Positions 26,971-37,211 of a DNA stretch of 64,000 nucleotides are shown piece after piece. A program made the position numbers and the translations under genes. Numbering within the stretch: position 1 is the first letter of the stretch; every line of letters begins with the position of its first letter. The stretch lies in NCBI GenBank assembly GCA_034520725.1, contig JAXHNH010000025.1:124001-188000 (forward strand). The letters are read 5' to 3'. The notes beneath the pieces were generated by a model. The model saw only the letters and a list, made by a program, of their open reading frames with translations. It was not told the origin of the DNA and searched no databases. This DNA comes from Gracilimonas sp034520725 (GTDB lineage: Bacteria; Bacteroidota; Rhodothermia; Balneolales; Balneolaceae).

Positions 26971-28425
26971 ATGTTCGGTGCTCAGATAATAACCTGGGCT
27001 GCAAGTTTCGTACTGCTGATGTTCCTTCCTAAGTATTTAGGTAGTGACAACTATGGTAAACTGTTTCTGGCAATCTCCATTTCCATGATGATACAAGTGC
27101 TGATAGATTTTGGGGGTGGATACCTGATTCCAAAAGAGGTGTCAAGATCAAAATCGAAAACAGCTCAGATCTTATCAAATTTTGGTGTGACCCGATTTAT
27201 CATATGGCTTGGTGCCATGATCATATTAATAGCCTTTTCTTATCTGGCAGGATACCCACCGGTTACTCAGCTACTTATTGTAATACTTGGTTTCTCTAAA
27301 CTTTGGGAAGGAGCGAAACGGGTTTTAGCCAGCGGTTTTCAGGGGCATGAACGCATGGAATACCCTTCATTAGGTTCCATCGCAGATCGTGTATTTGTTT
27401 CTGCTTTAGTAGTATCTGCACTGCTTTTAGGCTTCGGGCCGGTCATGGTTGCAATAATAATGGCAGGCGGTGCTCTGATCAATCTTATTGTTCTGATATT
27501 ATTTTCAAACAGAATACTAGATCGCTTTCCAAAATTTCAATGGGGCCAAACCAAGGACATGCTACAGGTAAGCATTCCTTATTTCTTGTGGTCTCTTTTC
27601 TCAATCATATACTATCGTATTGACGCAGTCATGCTTTCCCTATTTACAGATGATAGTGTAGTTGGTTGGTATGGGGCTTCTTTCCGATTTTTTGATATTG
27701 TAATGGTCTTTCCAAGCATATTCACTACGGTTATTTTCCCAATCTTTTCCAGACTATGGGTAGACAGTAAGGACGAAATGCTTGTAACTTTTCAGAAGAG
27801 TGTTAAGTTTATGGCGATCCTTGCTTTTCCTGTAGCCATTGGAATTCTGTTTTACAGTAAGAATATAGTAGAACTATTCTTTGGCCTTGAAGGATACTCA
27901 CCTTCCATTATCATATTACAGATCTTTGCGATCAGCATTCCTTTGGTTTATATCGATTTTATTCTGGGAAGCACCATTCTTGCTGCAGACAAACAGAAGA
28001 CCTGGGCATGGGTTGGTCTCTCGGCGATATTCATTAACGTAATTCTGAACCTATTCTTTATACCCTACGCCCAAACTTATTTTGGTAACGGTGGTATTGG
28101 CGCAGCAGTAAGTACTTTTGGTACGGAAGCATACATCCTTGCCTTTGCACTATACCTTTTACCACAGGAATACATCAACTCCCTGAAATTTTCTTACAGT
28201 ATTAATCTTGCCTTTTCACTTGCATTGATGACACTTGTTATTTGGGGAGGACAGTCTATTGAGATCCCCTGGATCATTACTGCAATTTTAGCCGCAATAA
28301 CCTACCTCACCTCAATCCTATACACTGGAGTTTTAGAGCCAAAAGAAAGGGCATTTGTCTTAGAACAATTCCAGCTCACAAGACTAAAGAACAAATTTTT
28401 AAGACAATCGGAGACAACAGCATGA
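26971..28425 (+). CDS. Polysaccharide flippase, Wzx/MATE-like (MVF superfamily)
   Basis: At least 484 residues with about 12-14 membrane helices and the Wzx-type opening FGAQIITWAASFVLLMFLPKYLG. It flips lipid-linked repeat units across the inner membrane. The ATG at 26971 seems too far in: in-frame upstream codons read RSIQSIAKNTTV, which is how homologous flippases begin, but no ATG precedes them in this frame. The ATG at 26910 is in another frame, so the true start is probably there with one indel between. The stop overlaps the next start by ATGA. Confidence 0.85.
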   Translation: MFGAQIITWAASFVLLMFLPKYLGSDNYGKLFLAISISMMIQVLIDFGGGYLIPKEVSRSKSKTAQILSNFGVTRFIIWLGAMIILIAFSYLAGYPPVTQLLIVILGFSKLWEGAKRVLASGFQGHERMEYPSLGSIADRVFVSALVVSALLLGFGPVMVAIIMAGGALINLIVLILFSNRILDRFPKFQWGQTKDMLQVSIPYFLWSLFSIIYYRIDAVMLSLFTDDSVVGWYGASFRFFDIVMVFPSIFTTVIFPIFSRLWVDSKDEMLVTFQKSVKFMAILAFPVAIGILFYSKNIVELFFGLEGYSPSIIILQIFAISIPLVYIDFILGSTILAADKQKTWAWVGLSAIFINVILNLFFIPYAQTYFGNGGIGAAVSTFGTEAYILAFALYLLPQEYINSLKFSYSINLAFSLALMTLVIWGGQSIEIPWIITAILAAITYLTSILYTGVLEPKERAFVLEQFQLTRLKNKFLRQSETTA

Positions 28426-29682
28426 AAATTCTGCAATTAGTACCATATATACCTGCTCCTCCCACTTTCGGTGGTGCATTACGTATATATAACCTGCTTA
28501 AACATAATTACAAACATCACGATCTGACTGTAGCCGGTTATGTAAATGAGGGAAATATTAAGGCCATGGAAAAAGATTTTCCAGGCTTAATAGACAAAAT
28601 GCATTTTATTGAACATCCAAAAAAAGCGTCTAACAAACGACTTTTACAGGCACAGTCACTTTTATCAAAACACAGTAACTGGTATCGGAATACCTACTCG
28701 GGATGAAATGCAGTTACTGATCAATAAACTGACCGATAGAAATGACTTCGATCTGATTCAGGTTGAATTCCCGCCATTGTGCCAATTTGATTTCAATGCG
28801 GATGCCAAACGAATTATGGATGCGCACAATGTAGAGTACGATAATTTCTACAGGATGTATAAACTCGAAAAATCTTTGCCAAGAAAATTTTTCTACAAAC
28901 AGGAGTATGAAAAATTTTACAAAGAAGAGATCGACCTGGCATCTCAGCAAGATGCCGTTTTTACCACCAGTGAAAGAGACAAAGAGATTTTTCACGGGCA
29001 CTTACCTGATAAACCTATCCATGTGATACCTAACGGTGTGGATACTGAGTTTTTCGCTCCTTCTAAAGAATCCACTGAACCAAACACCCTGGTATTCACA
29101 GGAATGATGGGTTACGTACCTAACAGTAATGGCATACTTTACTTTATTGATTCCATATTGCCAATCATCCGAAAGCAAATTCCGGATATTAAACTATATG
29201 TTGTTGGGAAAAACCCACCTCAAAGCGTACTAGATAAAGCTTCTGACAACATCATTGTCACAGGATTTGTAGATGATGTTCGCCCCTATGTTCATAGATC
29301 AAGTGTGTATGTCGTACCGCTCAGAATGGGCGGGGGTACCCGATTAAAAGTACTCGAAGCATTATCCATGAAAAAACCGGTGGTAACTACCAGCATTGGT
29401 TGTGAAGGTATTGATGTACTCAACAACGAGCATGTGATCATTGCTGATAAGGAGCAAGAATTCGCCGAAAGCGTAATAAAACTTCTAAAAGATAAAAAAG
29501 AAGGTAAACGCCTTTCGGATAATGGGTACGAACTTATTCATAATCATTATGAATGGAATGCTATCGGAGGGAAAATGGACGCAGCCTTTCAAAGGCTGTT
29601 AAACGCAAGTGAACCAAAAGTAGATGTACATCTAGATCAGATCAAATTGAAGTCGCATAACTTAATTCAAACTACAAGATGA
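28422..29682 (+). CDS. Glycosyltransferase family 4 (frameshift near 28700)
   Basis: A GT-B enzyme of about 420 residues in two frames. The N-terminal part opens MKILQLVPYIPAPPTFGG, the usual GT4 start with a Gly-rich loop. An extra G at about 28701 shifts the frame, and removing it joins NWYRNTYS to DEMQLLINKL. The C-terminal domain has VIPNGVDTEFF, FTGMMGYVPN, VVGKNPP, GFVDDVRPYV, and the donor-site VVPLRMGGGTRLKVLEA with the catalytic Glu. It adds a sugar to the growing EPS repeat at the cytoplasmic face. It starts within the flippase stop and ends within the GNAT gene start (both ATGA overlaps), so translation is coupled. Confidence 0.85.
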
Positions 29683-31043
29683 GAGACCTAAGCGTGTTAA
29701 AAAAATCACAAGGTATTACTGTATCAAATGCGGATTCGTTTCAGTCAGAAATTACGGCGTATAAAAAACCGGATTCGTTTACCATTGATTTAATAACAGA
29801 TCAAGAACAATTTGAACAACTTGAAGAAGAATGGGATGAACTTCTGGATAAGTCAGAAGGCACTATATACTCTAGTTTTAATTGGGTCTATGGGTGGTGG
29901 AAGCATTTTGGTAAAAACAAACACCGCTCATTAGCTGATCATTCTCATTCGTACAAACTGGCAAATTGGTTTGTATTGCACCTTTATACTTAAGCAAAAC
30001 TTCGTTTCTGAGTTTCACTTTAGAAAAAAGACTCAGGTTGATGGGTGATGGTGCCTCAGTTTATGGTAATTGGGGATTCAGAGATACGTATGGGAGAAGT
30101 GATTTTTTGGACATTATTTGTGATCCAGACCATGAGGATGAGATCCTAATACCATTATCTGATGCTATCGAAAATCTATCGTCAGATCAGAAAATAGATT
30201 ATCTCAATTTTGAGCATATCAATGACCGAGGATTTATAAAAAGAAAACTTCTTCCTTATTTAGAAGCATTAGAAAATACAGAATCCATTATCAGGGAATC
30301 TGATGTGTGCCCATCTATAAACCTTAAAGGTTCTTTTGATGATTACTTAATGGAATTAAGCTCCAGTTCTCGAAGAAAAACTCCGTAAGGCCCTTAAAGC
30401 GGAAACAAAAAAAGACGGGTTTCAAGTTGAGAATGTGCTTGATGCATCTAAGCTGGATGAGGAGATCGAGATTCTCATTGAGATGCATCAAAACAGGTGG
30501 AACCAACTTGGCTATCCAGGAGCCTTTTTTGATCAACGATTTGAACCTTTCGTCAAGGAATTTGCCAAAAAGGCACTCGAAAAAAACCAACTTTGGTTTA
30601 AAATAGCTGTCGATAAAAGTGGCCATTGTGCTACCAGATTGGCTTTTAAATACAAAGGCAAATATTACGATTACCTGACTAGTTTTGATTACGATGCTCC
30701 CTCAAGTAAATACCGTCCGGGCATTGGGTTACTGACCATAATGATCAAAGATGCATTTACTGATAATGGTAATTCTATTGAATTACTCAGGGGTGATGAA
30801 GCCTATAAATTTGACCTTACCCAAACCGTCCATAAAAACTGGAACTGGAAAGTAAGTTTTGGAAGAGAAAGAAACCGATTGATATCTGGTTTAACTGCTA
30901 CTGTATCCCTGCTAACATTTACAGTCCTGAAAGAAATAACTCTCTTTCAAGTTCAGCAAAATCTGCACAATAGCTTAAAAGCTATTGTGGTATATCCAAA
31001 GGTCAGATATCAAATGCTGAAATATAAATATCAGGATGATTAA
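29679..31043 (+). CDS. FemAB/BioF2-like GNAT acyltransferase, copy 1 (frameshifted)
   Basis: One protein of about 455 residues now in three frames (29679-29930, 29960-30380, 30380-31043). Landmarks: EWDELLDKSEGTIYSSFNW, GWWKHFG, VCIAPLYL, SSSSRRKLRKALKAE across the second junction, EMHQNRWNQLG, and IELLRGDEAYK. This order matches the FemAB-like acyltransferases (GNAT/BioF2) found in EPS loci, which attach amino-acid or acyl groups to sugars. It is immediately followed by an ATP-grasp ligase. The same pair of families recurs at 37.2-39.8 kb. Confidence 0.78.
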
Positions 31044-31064
31044 TAATTAAATGAGAGGTCTCCT

Positions 31065-32339
31065 ATGAAAACAAAATATAATATTCCGCCCGCCCTTTGT
31101 TGCAGTGAAATCGGGGTTGTACACAGTCTTGGTAAAGCCGGCATTCCGGTTCACTCCGGCAGCTTTTTTAAAGACAACCCCGCTCTATTTTCGAAGTACG
31201 TTAACAAAAAAGTTTATTTCCAAGATTATACATCAGAAAGATTCATTGATGAACTATGTGATTACGGAAAAAAGCATAAACAAAAAGCGGTTTTTATAAG
31301 TGATGATGACCGCGCAATTCTAATGTTTTCCGAACATCGTGAAAGACTCGAGCCTTACTTTCACTTTCTATATCCTGAAAAAAAACTTATCCGAGGCATA
31401 CTCGACAAAAGAAAATTCTGTTCACTGTCGCGCGAATATAATCTACCAGCACCTGTCTCTTATTTTTTCTCTAGTGAGGCTGAATTCCACGCCGTTAAAA
31501 ATAAGGTCCCTTTTCCATGCATTATCAAACCTGCCTTTAAGCAAGATTGGTGGGTTCCCGGTTTCGTCGAAAAAGTAGGAGAGTACAAAAAAGCGTACAC
31601 CTGCCATTCAGTAAATGAGTTGGAGTCTTTTTTCAACAAAGTGAAGGAATTCTCTGACAGAGCCATTATCCAGGAATATATACCCGGAGATGATGAAAAC
31701 CTCTACTCACTGAATATGTATATCAATGAACAGGAGGAAATCAAATGTATTTACATTGCCCAAAAAAGACGCGTTTATCCAATCGGTGCCGGTACCGGTT
31801 GTTATGTAGTAACAGTGGATAATAAAGCCATTATCGATCAAACCTCTGACATGGTCAAAAAATTACACCTTAAGGGGCTTGTGAACGTTCAATACAAGAT
31901 CCATGAATCAACCGGCAAGCCTTATATCATGGAAATCCATGTGAGAAACAGCTTCTGGAATTATTTAGGAACCACTGCAGGAATGAATATCCCTGCCTAT
32001 TACTACAGTGATCTGACTGGCACAGAAGTTAATTTCAAGCCATCAGTAGAGCCAGATGGATATAAGAGAAATGTAGCCTTTATTGATATCGGCAAGGATA
32101 TCAAAGCTTTTCTTCAGTATAGAAGTGCCGGTGAAATGACACTCAAACAATGGCTTAGCACCTATACAGGTGAATATGTTATTGGAGGCAACATGATCAA
32201 AGATCCTAAGCCAATTTTGAGGAACCTGCAGTTCATTCTTCAGAGAAGATTAAACTCAAGGTTTAAAAAGAAGACTCCGGCTGGCCTTATTCCGGATGAA
32301 CACAATTTAAGTGAACCCGTGGTCCAATCGGCACACTAA
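31065..32339 (+). CDS. ATP-grasp ligase (carboxylate-amine ligase-like), copy 1
   Basis: 424 intact residues. The N-terminal region (LCCSEIGVVHSLGKAGIPV) is the pre-ATP-grasp domain with SDDDRAILMFSEHRERLE. The ATP-grasp fold follows: FPCIIKPAF with the nucleotide-binding Lys, IIQEYIPGDD, LKGLVNVQYK and the metal site YIMEIHVRNS. Such enzymes join a carboxylate to an amine through an acyl phosphate. It lies 21 bases after the first GNAT gene and resembles the 38.6-kb copy throughout. Likely job: activating or attaching an amino-acid decoration on the polysaccharide or its precursor. The specific substrate is unknown. Confidence 0.82.
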   Translation: MKTKYNIPPALCCSEIGVVHSLGKAGIPVHSGSFFKDNPALFSKYVNKKVYFQDYTSERFIDELCDYGKKHKQKAVFISDDDRAILMFSEHRERLEPYFHFLYPEKKLIRGILDKRKFCSLSREYNLPAPVSYFFSSEAEFHAVKNKVPFPCIIKPAFKQDWWVPGFVEKVGEYKKAYTCHSVNELESFFNKVKEFSDRAIIQEYIPGDDENLYSLNMYINEQEEIKCIYIAQKRRVYPIGAGTGCYVVTVDNKAIIDQTSDMVKKLHLKGLVNVQYKIHESTGKPYIMEIHVRNSFWNYLGTTAGMNIPAYYYSDLTGTEVNFKPSVEPDGYKRNVAFIDIGKDIKAFLQYRSAGEMTLKQWLSTYTGEYVIGGNMIKDPKPILRNLQFILQRRLNSRFKKKTPAGLIPDEHNLSEPVVQSAH

Positions 32340-32347
32340 TCATCAAT

Positions 32348-33221
32348 ATGAATTTTGACCAAACAAAGAGCAAAATGAAAGACCAAATCATGGATAATCT
32401 TACAAAGCTACCTCAGAATTTTGATGCAAGATTGAGAGAAGTAAAAGTACTGATGTATCACAGATTAATGGATGCATCAGAAGCTCGAACCAACAACCAC
32501 TGGACGGCTGTTTCTCAAAAAACGTTTAGAGAACATCTTAAAGTACTTGAGGCATTCAACTACACAGCCATAACATTCAATGATTTTCGGCTTCACATTC
32601 TGAATGAGATCGAGCTGCCAAAAAAACCTGTCATTATCACATTTGATGATGCTTACCGGGATTTCTTAGAACTCGGTTTTCCACTTCTGAAAGAATTTGG
32701 TATGCGAGCTGTGATCTTTGCCCTGGGCGACCGCAGCATTACTGAAAATATTTGGGATGACCCGAATGAAATATCAAGGGTCCCACTCATGAATGATGAA
32801 GAGTTGAAACACTTACACAATGAGGGATTTGAAATTGGGGCACATTCATGTACCCATCCTAAGCTTACAGAAATTCCAATGAAGGAAGCTGAACGTGAGG
32901 TCAGAGAATCAAAGGAAAATCTAGAAAAATTACTAGGCAGTGAGATCCATTCCTTTTGCTATCCCGTACGGACTTGAAAACACAGAAGTACGAGAGGCAG
33001 TGAAGAAAGCCGGCTTCAGCTTTGGCTGCGCTGTGTATACACTGGTCCGCTTCGATTTGGGGCAATCTCTCTACAATATTCACCGCACAACCATCAAAAA
33101 TGGTATGGGAGCCTTAAGTTTCGCCATGAGAATGGCGACTCTTTTTAAATATGTGGAAGTTGGGGGATCAAAAATTAAGAAGAAGCTTAAAACAACTAGG
33201 GCACAAATAAATTTACTTTAA
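32348..33221 (+). CDS. Polysaccharide deacetylase, NodB family (frameshift near 32967)
   Basis: About 290 residues. Catalytic motifs are present: motif 1 ITFDDAYRDF (catalytic and metal Asp) and motif 2 IGAHSCTHPKL (two metal His residues). An extra C at about 32967 shifts the frame; removing it gives HSFCYPYGLENTEVREAVKKAGF, motif 3. It removes N-acetyl groups from GlcNAc-type residues, which fits a HexNAc-containing EPS and the nearby GH18 proteins. No signal peptide is apparent, so it may act in the cytoplasm on precursors or be exported in another way. It begins 8 bases after the ATP-grasp gene. Confidence 0.82.
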
Positions 33222-33259
33222 TAGATAATGATCAGCTTAATATTTGCTTGGAAGAACCA

Positions 33260-34253
33260 ATGATATCAGATAACGTAAACAGCAGTGAAAACAAAACTAA
33301 CTGACCGTGTAGCAGATAAATTTAGCCAATAGCCAAAACTCGTCTGGTTGCTCAGCGTTTTAGCAAAAGCCTTAAAAGAGATAAGGACTATCCGGTAATG
33401 GCATTGGCCAAAAAGGCTTTTTACTTTTTTTACTATATGTTTTTGGCAAAGGTCTATTTTAGAAAATGTAACTCAGTCGGTAGCTATACTCGAGCAGAAT
33501 ATAAACCATACATTTTAAATAATGGGGAGATTTATATAGGCGACTAATGTCAAGAATTTGTTCCAGGAAATGTATCCTGCGACATTGTATCCTATCCCGG
33601 TGGCACATTGAAAATAGGCAGATGATGTACAAGTTAATTTTGGAACCACGATCTGTGCACAAAAGAGTGTAGAAATTGGTAAAAATGCTAGAATAGGTCC
33701 TTTTTGTATGGTTCATGACACGGACTTTCATATACCTGGAAAGGCGTTTACAAAAGCGCAAGGCATTCCTATAGTCATAGAGGAGGGCGCCTGGTTAAGC
33801 TCACGTGTTATAGTTTTGAAGGGCTCTGTAATTGGGAAAGGATCTGTCATAGCAGCAGGTAGTGTCGTTTCGGGCATAATACCTCCTAACGTTATAGCCG
33901 GAGGGGTTCCTGCAAAAGTGATCAAGAAGATAGATCCAAATAGTTCTGAAGCAGGTCAAAATAAATCAAAAAAAACAGGTATTGATTGCAGGGTCAAAAA
34001 TAAGGTTGATAGCATCATCAAATCAGTAACTGGCACTGATGCTTATGAGTTACCTCAAAACACACCTGTTAGTTCTATAAAAAATTGGACTGCAGAAAAT
34101 CATCTCCTGATCTTAAAATCCATTGAAAACGAATTTTTATTCGAAAGCAATGAATCTTCGTACCTAAAACTCAGCTCCTTGCAAAAAATCTATCAATGGG
34201 TTTCAAGTTGCGCATCTGGCCCTATTAAAAAACCACACATCATAAGCGAATGA
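33260..34253 (+). CDS. Hexapeptide-repeat acyltransferase with acyl-carrier-like C-terminal domain (multiply frameshifted)
   Basis: The start is uncertain (ATG 33260 or GTG 33285). From about 33338 one frame reads QRFSKSLKRDKDYPVMALAK and NNGEIYIGD; shifts near 33545 and 33613 lead to FGTTICAQKSVEIGKNARIG and then, intact, MVHDTDFHIPG. The left-handed beta-helix (SVIGKGSVIAAGSVV, NVIAGGVPAKVIKKI) is that of WcaF/NodL-type sugar O-acetyltransferases. The last roughly 80 residues look like an acyl carrier domain (KVDSIIKSVTG, TPVSSIKNW, LKSIENEF), but the Asp-Ser of the phosphopantetheine site aligns with Thr-Ala. Its stop overlaps the next start (ATGA). Confidence 0.65.
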
Positions 34254-36001
34254 GATCAGTGGCTTCACCATATTGCTGTAACACAAAAAGCAGAAATGTT
34301 TTTTTAGTTTTGGCCGTTTTATTACTCATATCAGGCTGTAATAAGAATATCGAATACCCTCCTGTTATGGTGAACACTCTCGGCTACCTGCCTGAGAGTT
34401 TAAAAACCGCCTTTATTACCGATCAAGAAGCGACAACTTTCAGTCTTGTCAACATCGAGAATGGTATAACTGAATTCGAATCTGAGATCGCGTCAAACCC
34501 AGTTTATGCCCCACAGGCTGGGGATCTAGTCAAAAAAATCGATTTTAGTGATTTCACAAAATCAGGCACATATAGTATCCGATTAAATACTCAAGATGCT
34601 TCATCTTCAGTATTTAAAATTCAAAATGACCTCTACTCTAAAGCACTTTCATCCGTGCTTGAAAGTTATTACATACAAAGATGTGGTACCGAAATAATCA
34701 CTGAGTTTTGGTCACATAAAGCTTGTCATTTAAACGACGCATACTATTACGACAAACAGGAAAACAAAAAGGGAGTTTCAGGTGGTTGGCACGATGCGGG
34801 TGATTACAACAAATTCGCAGTTACCCATAATTTTACCCTTACACTTCTCATCAACCAATACCTAGAGGAACCCCATAAATATTTCGATAGCCAACTGAAT
34901 ATTCCGGAATCAGGTAATGATATTCCTGATATCCTTGATGAGATCAGGTATGGTTTGGAATGGCTTTTGAAGGTGCAACACAGTAATGGCGGTATTCATC
35001 ATAAGGTTTCCATAAAAGAATGGAGTGGTGAAAATCTTCCTGAACAGGAACTTGATCCTCAATACATTTTCGGAATTAGCAGCACAGCTACCGCGGGTGC
35101 AGTAGGTGTTTTTGCATTAGGAGCTGATCTTTTTAGAGACCTGGATGGAGAGTTTTCCTCAATATTATATAGTGCAGCTTTAAAAGGATGGGGATTTCTT
35201 GAATCGAATCCAGTTTCTGTACCTTTAGGAGGCTTCACAAATCCACCTGACGTTCATGGAGGAGAATACGGAGATCAAATTGACATTGATGAAAGGTTGT
35301 TCGCCTCTGTTGAATTATTCAAACTTACCAAAAACGCAGAGTATCTGGATTATTTCCATATCAACTACAAAAAATTCTGGAACCGGTCTTTTTACGTTGC
35401 ATCCTGGCAGGACTTCAGAAACTTCGCCTATTACTCATACTTAAATTTAGACGAAATGACTCCCGGCTTGGATCCAGAAGTATATAACGACCTATTAAGT
35501 CTGGCTGATAAGTATGCTTCTTCAACTTTAAACCGAATTAAGATCAATCCTTACAGGTATGCTTTAAAAAACAATGAATATTATTGGGGATCGAACAGTA
35601 TCGCTCTTTCATACGCATATGATCTGATTCAGGCTTATAAGCTCACAAATAACCAGGAATACCGCAATGCTGCGAAAGATCAACTCGAATATATATTGGG
35701 CAGAAATCCACTGGGAATCTCTTTTGTAACCGGAGTAGGGTCCTATTCAGTAAAAGATCCCTATCATCAATTTTCTGCACTTAACTCTTATCCTGAACCT
35801 GTTCCCGGCATGTTAGTTGGAGGTGCTAATTATGCTATTCATATGGGAAATAAGCCATTATCAGATTTTCAGGCTAAAAACTATGAAGATAAATTCAGGA
35901 ATTACATGGTCAATGAACCGGCCATAAACTACACCGCTACTCTAAGTTACGTACTTGGTTACTTCTCTGATCCACAAGCTAATAAGGAAAGCACTCTATG
36001 A
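34250..36001 (+). CDS. Secreted lipoprotein, glycoside hydrolase family 9 (endoglucanase-like)
   Basis: 583 intact residues. Signal peptide with lipobox (LLISGC). An N-terminal Ig-like CelD_N domain (about 40-130: VMVNTLGYLPESLKTAF) precedes the GH9 (alpha/alpha)6 barrel. Signatures: GGWHDAGDYNKF with the nucleophile-side Asp, DIPDILDEIRYGLEWLLKVQ, ILGRNPLGISFVTGVG, and EPAINYTATLSYVLGYF with the acid Glu. GH9 enzymes cleave beta-1,4-glucan-like chains. Being translationally coupled inside an EPS operon, it more probably edits or releases the polymer, as in bacterial cellulose loci, than degrades food. In GH9 the last His-rich motif is often P-H-H-R; here it reads DPYHQF. Confidence 0.88.
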   Translation: MRSVASPYCCNTKSRNVFLVLAVLLLISGCNKNIEYPPVMVNTLGYLPESLKTAFITDQEATTFSLVNIENGITEFESEIASNPVYAPQAGDLVKKIDFSDFTKSGTYSIRLNTQDASSSVFKIQNDLYSKALSSVLESYYIQRCGTEIITEFWSHKACHLNDAYYYDKQENKKGVSGGWHDAGDYNKFAVTHNFTLTLLINQYLEEPHKYFDSQLNIPESGNDIPDILDEIRYGLEWLLKVQHSNGGIHHKVSIKEWSGENLPEQELDPQYIFGISSTATAGAVGVFALGADLFRDLDGEFSSILYSAALKGWGFLESNPVSVPLGGFTNPPDVHGGEYGDQIDIDERLFASVELFKLTKNAEYLDYFHINYKKFWNRSFYVASWQDFRNFAYYSYLNLDEMTPGLDPEVYNDLLSLADKYASSTLNRIKINPYRYALKNNEYYWGSNSIALSYAYDLIQAYKLTNNQEYRNAAKDQLEYILGRNPLGISFVTGVGSYSVKDPYHQFSALNSYPEPVPGMLVGGANYAIHMGNKPLSDFQAKNYEDKFRNYMVNEPAINYTATLSYVLGYFSDPQANKESTL

Positions 36002-37188
36002 TCATCATCAACATTATACAAAACGTTCTGATAAGCATAATTGCACTGTTTATTCTGTATGTATTCTTTCTCAGTGTTTTTGCTCTCTTCTACAGGAATA
36101 AGCGCGACTTCACAACTGACAAATACAGAAAATTTGCGATAGTGATTCCTGCCCATAACGAAGAATTACTAATCTCTCACACTCTTTACAGTCTTTTTTC
36201 TTTGATCTACCCTAAAAGTAAATACGAAGTTTTTGTGGTCGCTGATAACTGTACGGATGATACCGCCCGGATAGCCCGAAATATTGGGGCCACCGTAATG
36301 GAAAGAGAACATGAAACTCTTAGGGGAAAAGGTCATGCATTGAGGTGGGCTTTCTCTGAGATATTAATCAAAGATGAATTTGAAGGATTAGTAGTTTTTG
36401 ACGCTGACAGTCAGATCTCAGGAAACTATCTATGTGTAATGAACCACTACATGGAAAATGGGAGCCGGGTAATTCAAAGCAGTGATTTGGTACAACCTCA
36501 GCCTGGCGTCTGGAGCAGTGAAATGACACGTATTGGTTTCACATTATATAATTTAGTTCGCCCACTTGGGCGAAATTTTCTTAACCTTTCAATGGGATTA
36601 AGAGGAAACGGTATGTGTTTTCATCCTCAGGTTTTAAAACAAATTCCTTGGGAGGCCTATTCCCTTACTGAAGATATTGAGTACGGTATTTTATTAATAC
36701 TGAAAGGAGAAAAAATTCAGTTTGCGCCTGAAGCAAACGTCATTGCGAAAATGCCTGAAAACTCCAAGAATGCCGAGTCACAACGAGAACGATGGGAAAT
36801 GGGCAGATATCCGATCATTGCGAGATACAGCCTACCTCTTATTAGGAAGTTCTTCAAAACTGGAAATCTATCTTATCTGGATACATTTATTGACCTGATC
36901 ATGCCTCCAATGGTAAACCTCATGATCATGATATTAATGTTTACTGTATTAAACCTGATTCCTGCTTTATTTGGCATCGGTAATTTCATGTTTTTCACTC
37001 TGGTCTGGGGCACTTTATTTGCCCTTTCGATTATCCATCTTTTAATTGGATTCAAGGCAGCTGATGTTGACAGAAATCTTTATAAAGCGTTGATTCATGT
37101 GCCCAGGTATGCCTTTTGGAAGCTAATGCTTTATATCAAAGCTTTTGCCAAAGGCAAAGAAGAGAATTGGATTCGAACGACAAGATAA
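35998..37188 (+). CDS. Membrane glycosyltransferase family 2 (processive-type)
   Basis: 396 intact residues: an N-terminal helix (about 5-30), then a GT-A domain with IVIPAHNEE, VVADNCTDDT, the DxD motif VFDADSQ, LTEDIEYG (catalytic base region) and QRERW (the QxxRW motif of processive synthases), and two or three C-terminal helices (about 295-350). This plan is like cellulose/hyaluronan/poly-GlcNAc synthases. It overlaps the GH9 stop by ATGA, so synthase and glucanase are co-translated, which supports a beta-linked glycan as one product of this locus. Confidence 0.87.
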   Translation: MIIINIIQNVLISIIALFILYVFFLSVFALFYRNKRDFTTDKYRKFAIVIPAHNEELLISHTLYSLFSLIYPKSKYEVFVVADNCTDDTARIARNIGATVMEREHETLRGKGHALRWAFSEILIKDEFEGLVVFDADSQISGNYLCVMNHYMENGSRVIQSSDLVQPQPGVWSSEMTRIGFTLYNLVRPLGRNFLNLSMGLRGNGMCFHPQVLKQIPWEAYSLTEDIEYGILLILKGEKIQFAPEANVIAKMPENSKNAESQRERWEMGRYPIIARYSLPLIRKFFKTGNLSYLDTFIDLIMPPMVNLMIMILMFTVLNLIPALFGIGNFMFFTLVWGTLFALSIIHLLIGFKAADVDRNLYKALIHVPRYAFWKLMLYIKAFAKGKEENWIRTTR

Positions 37189-37211
37189 TTGCTAACTAAA
37201 CTGATTAAATT

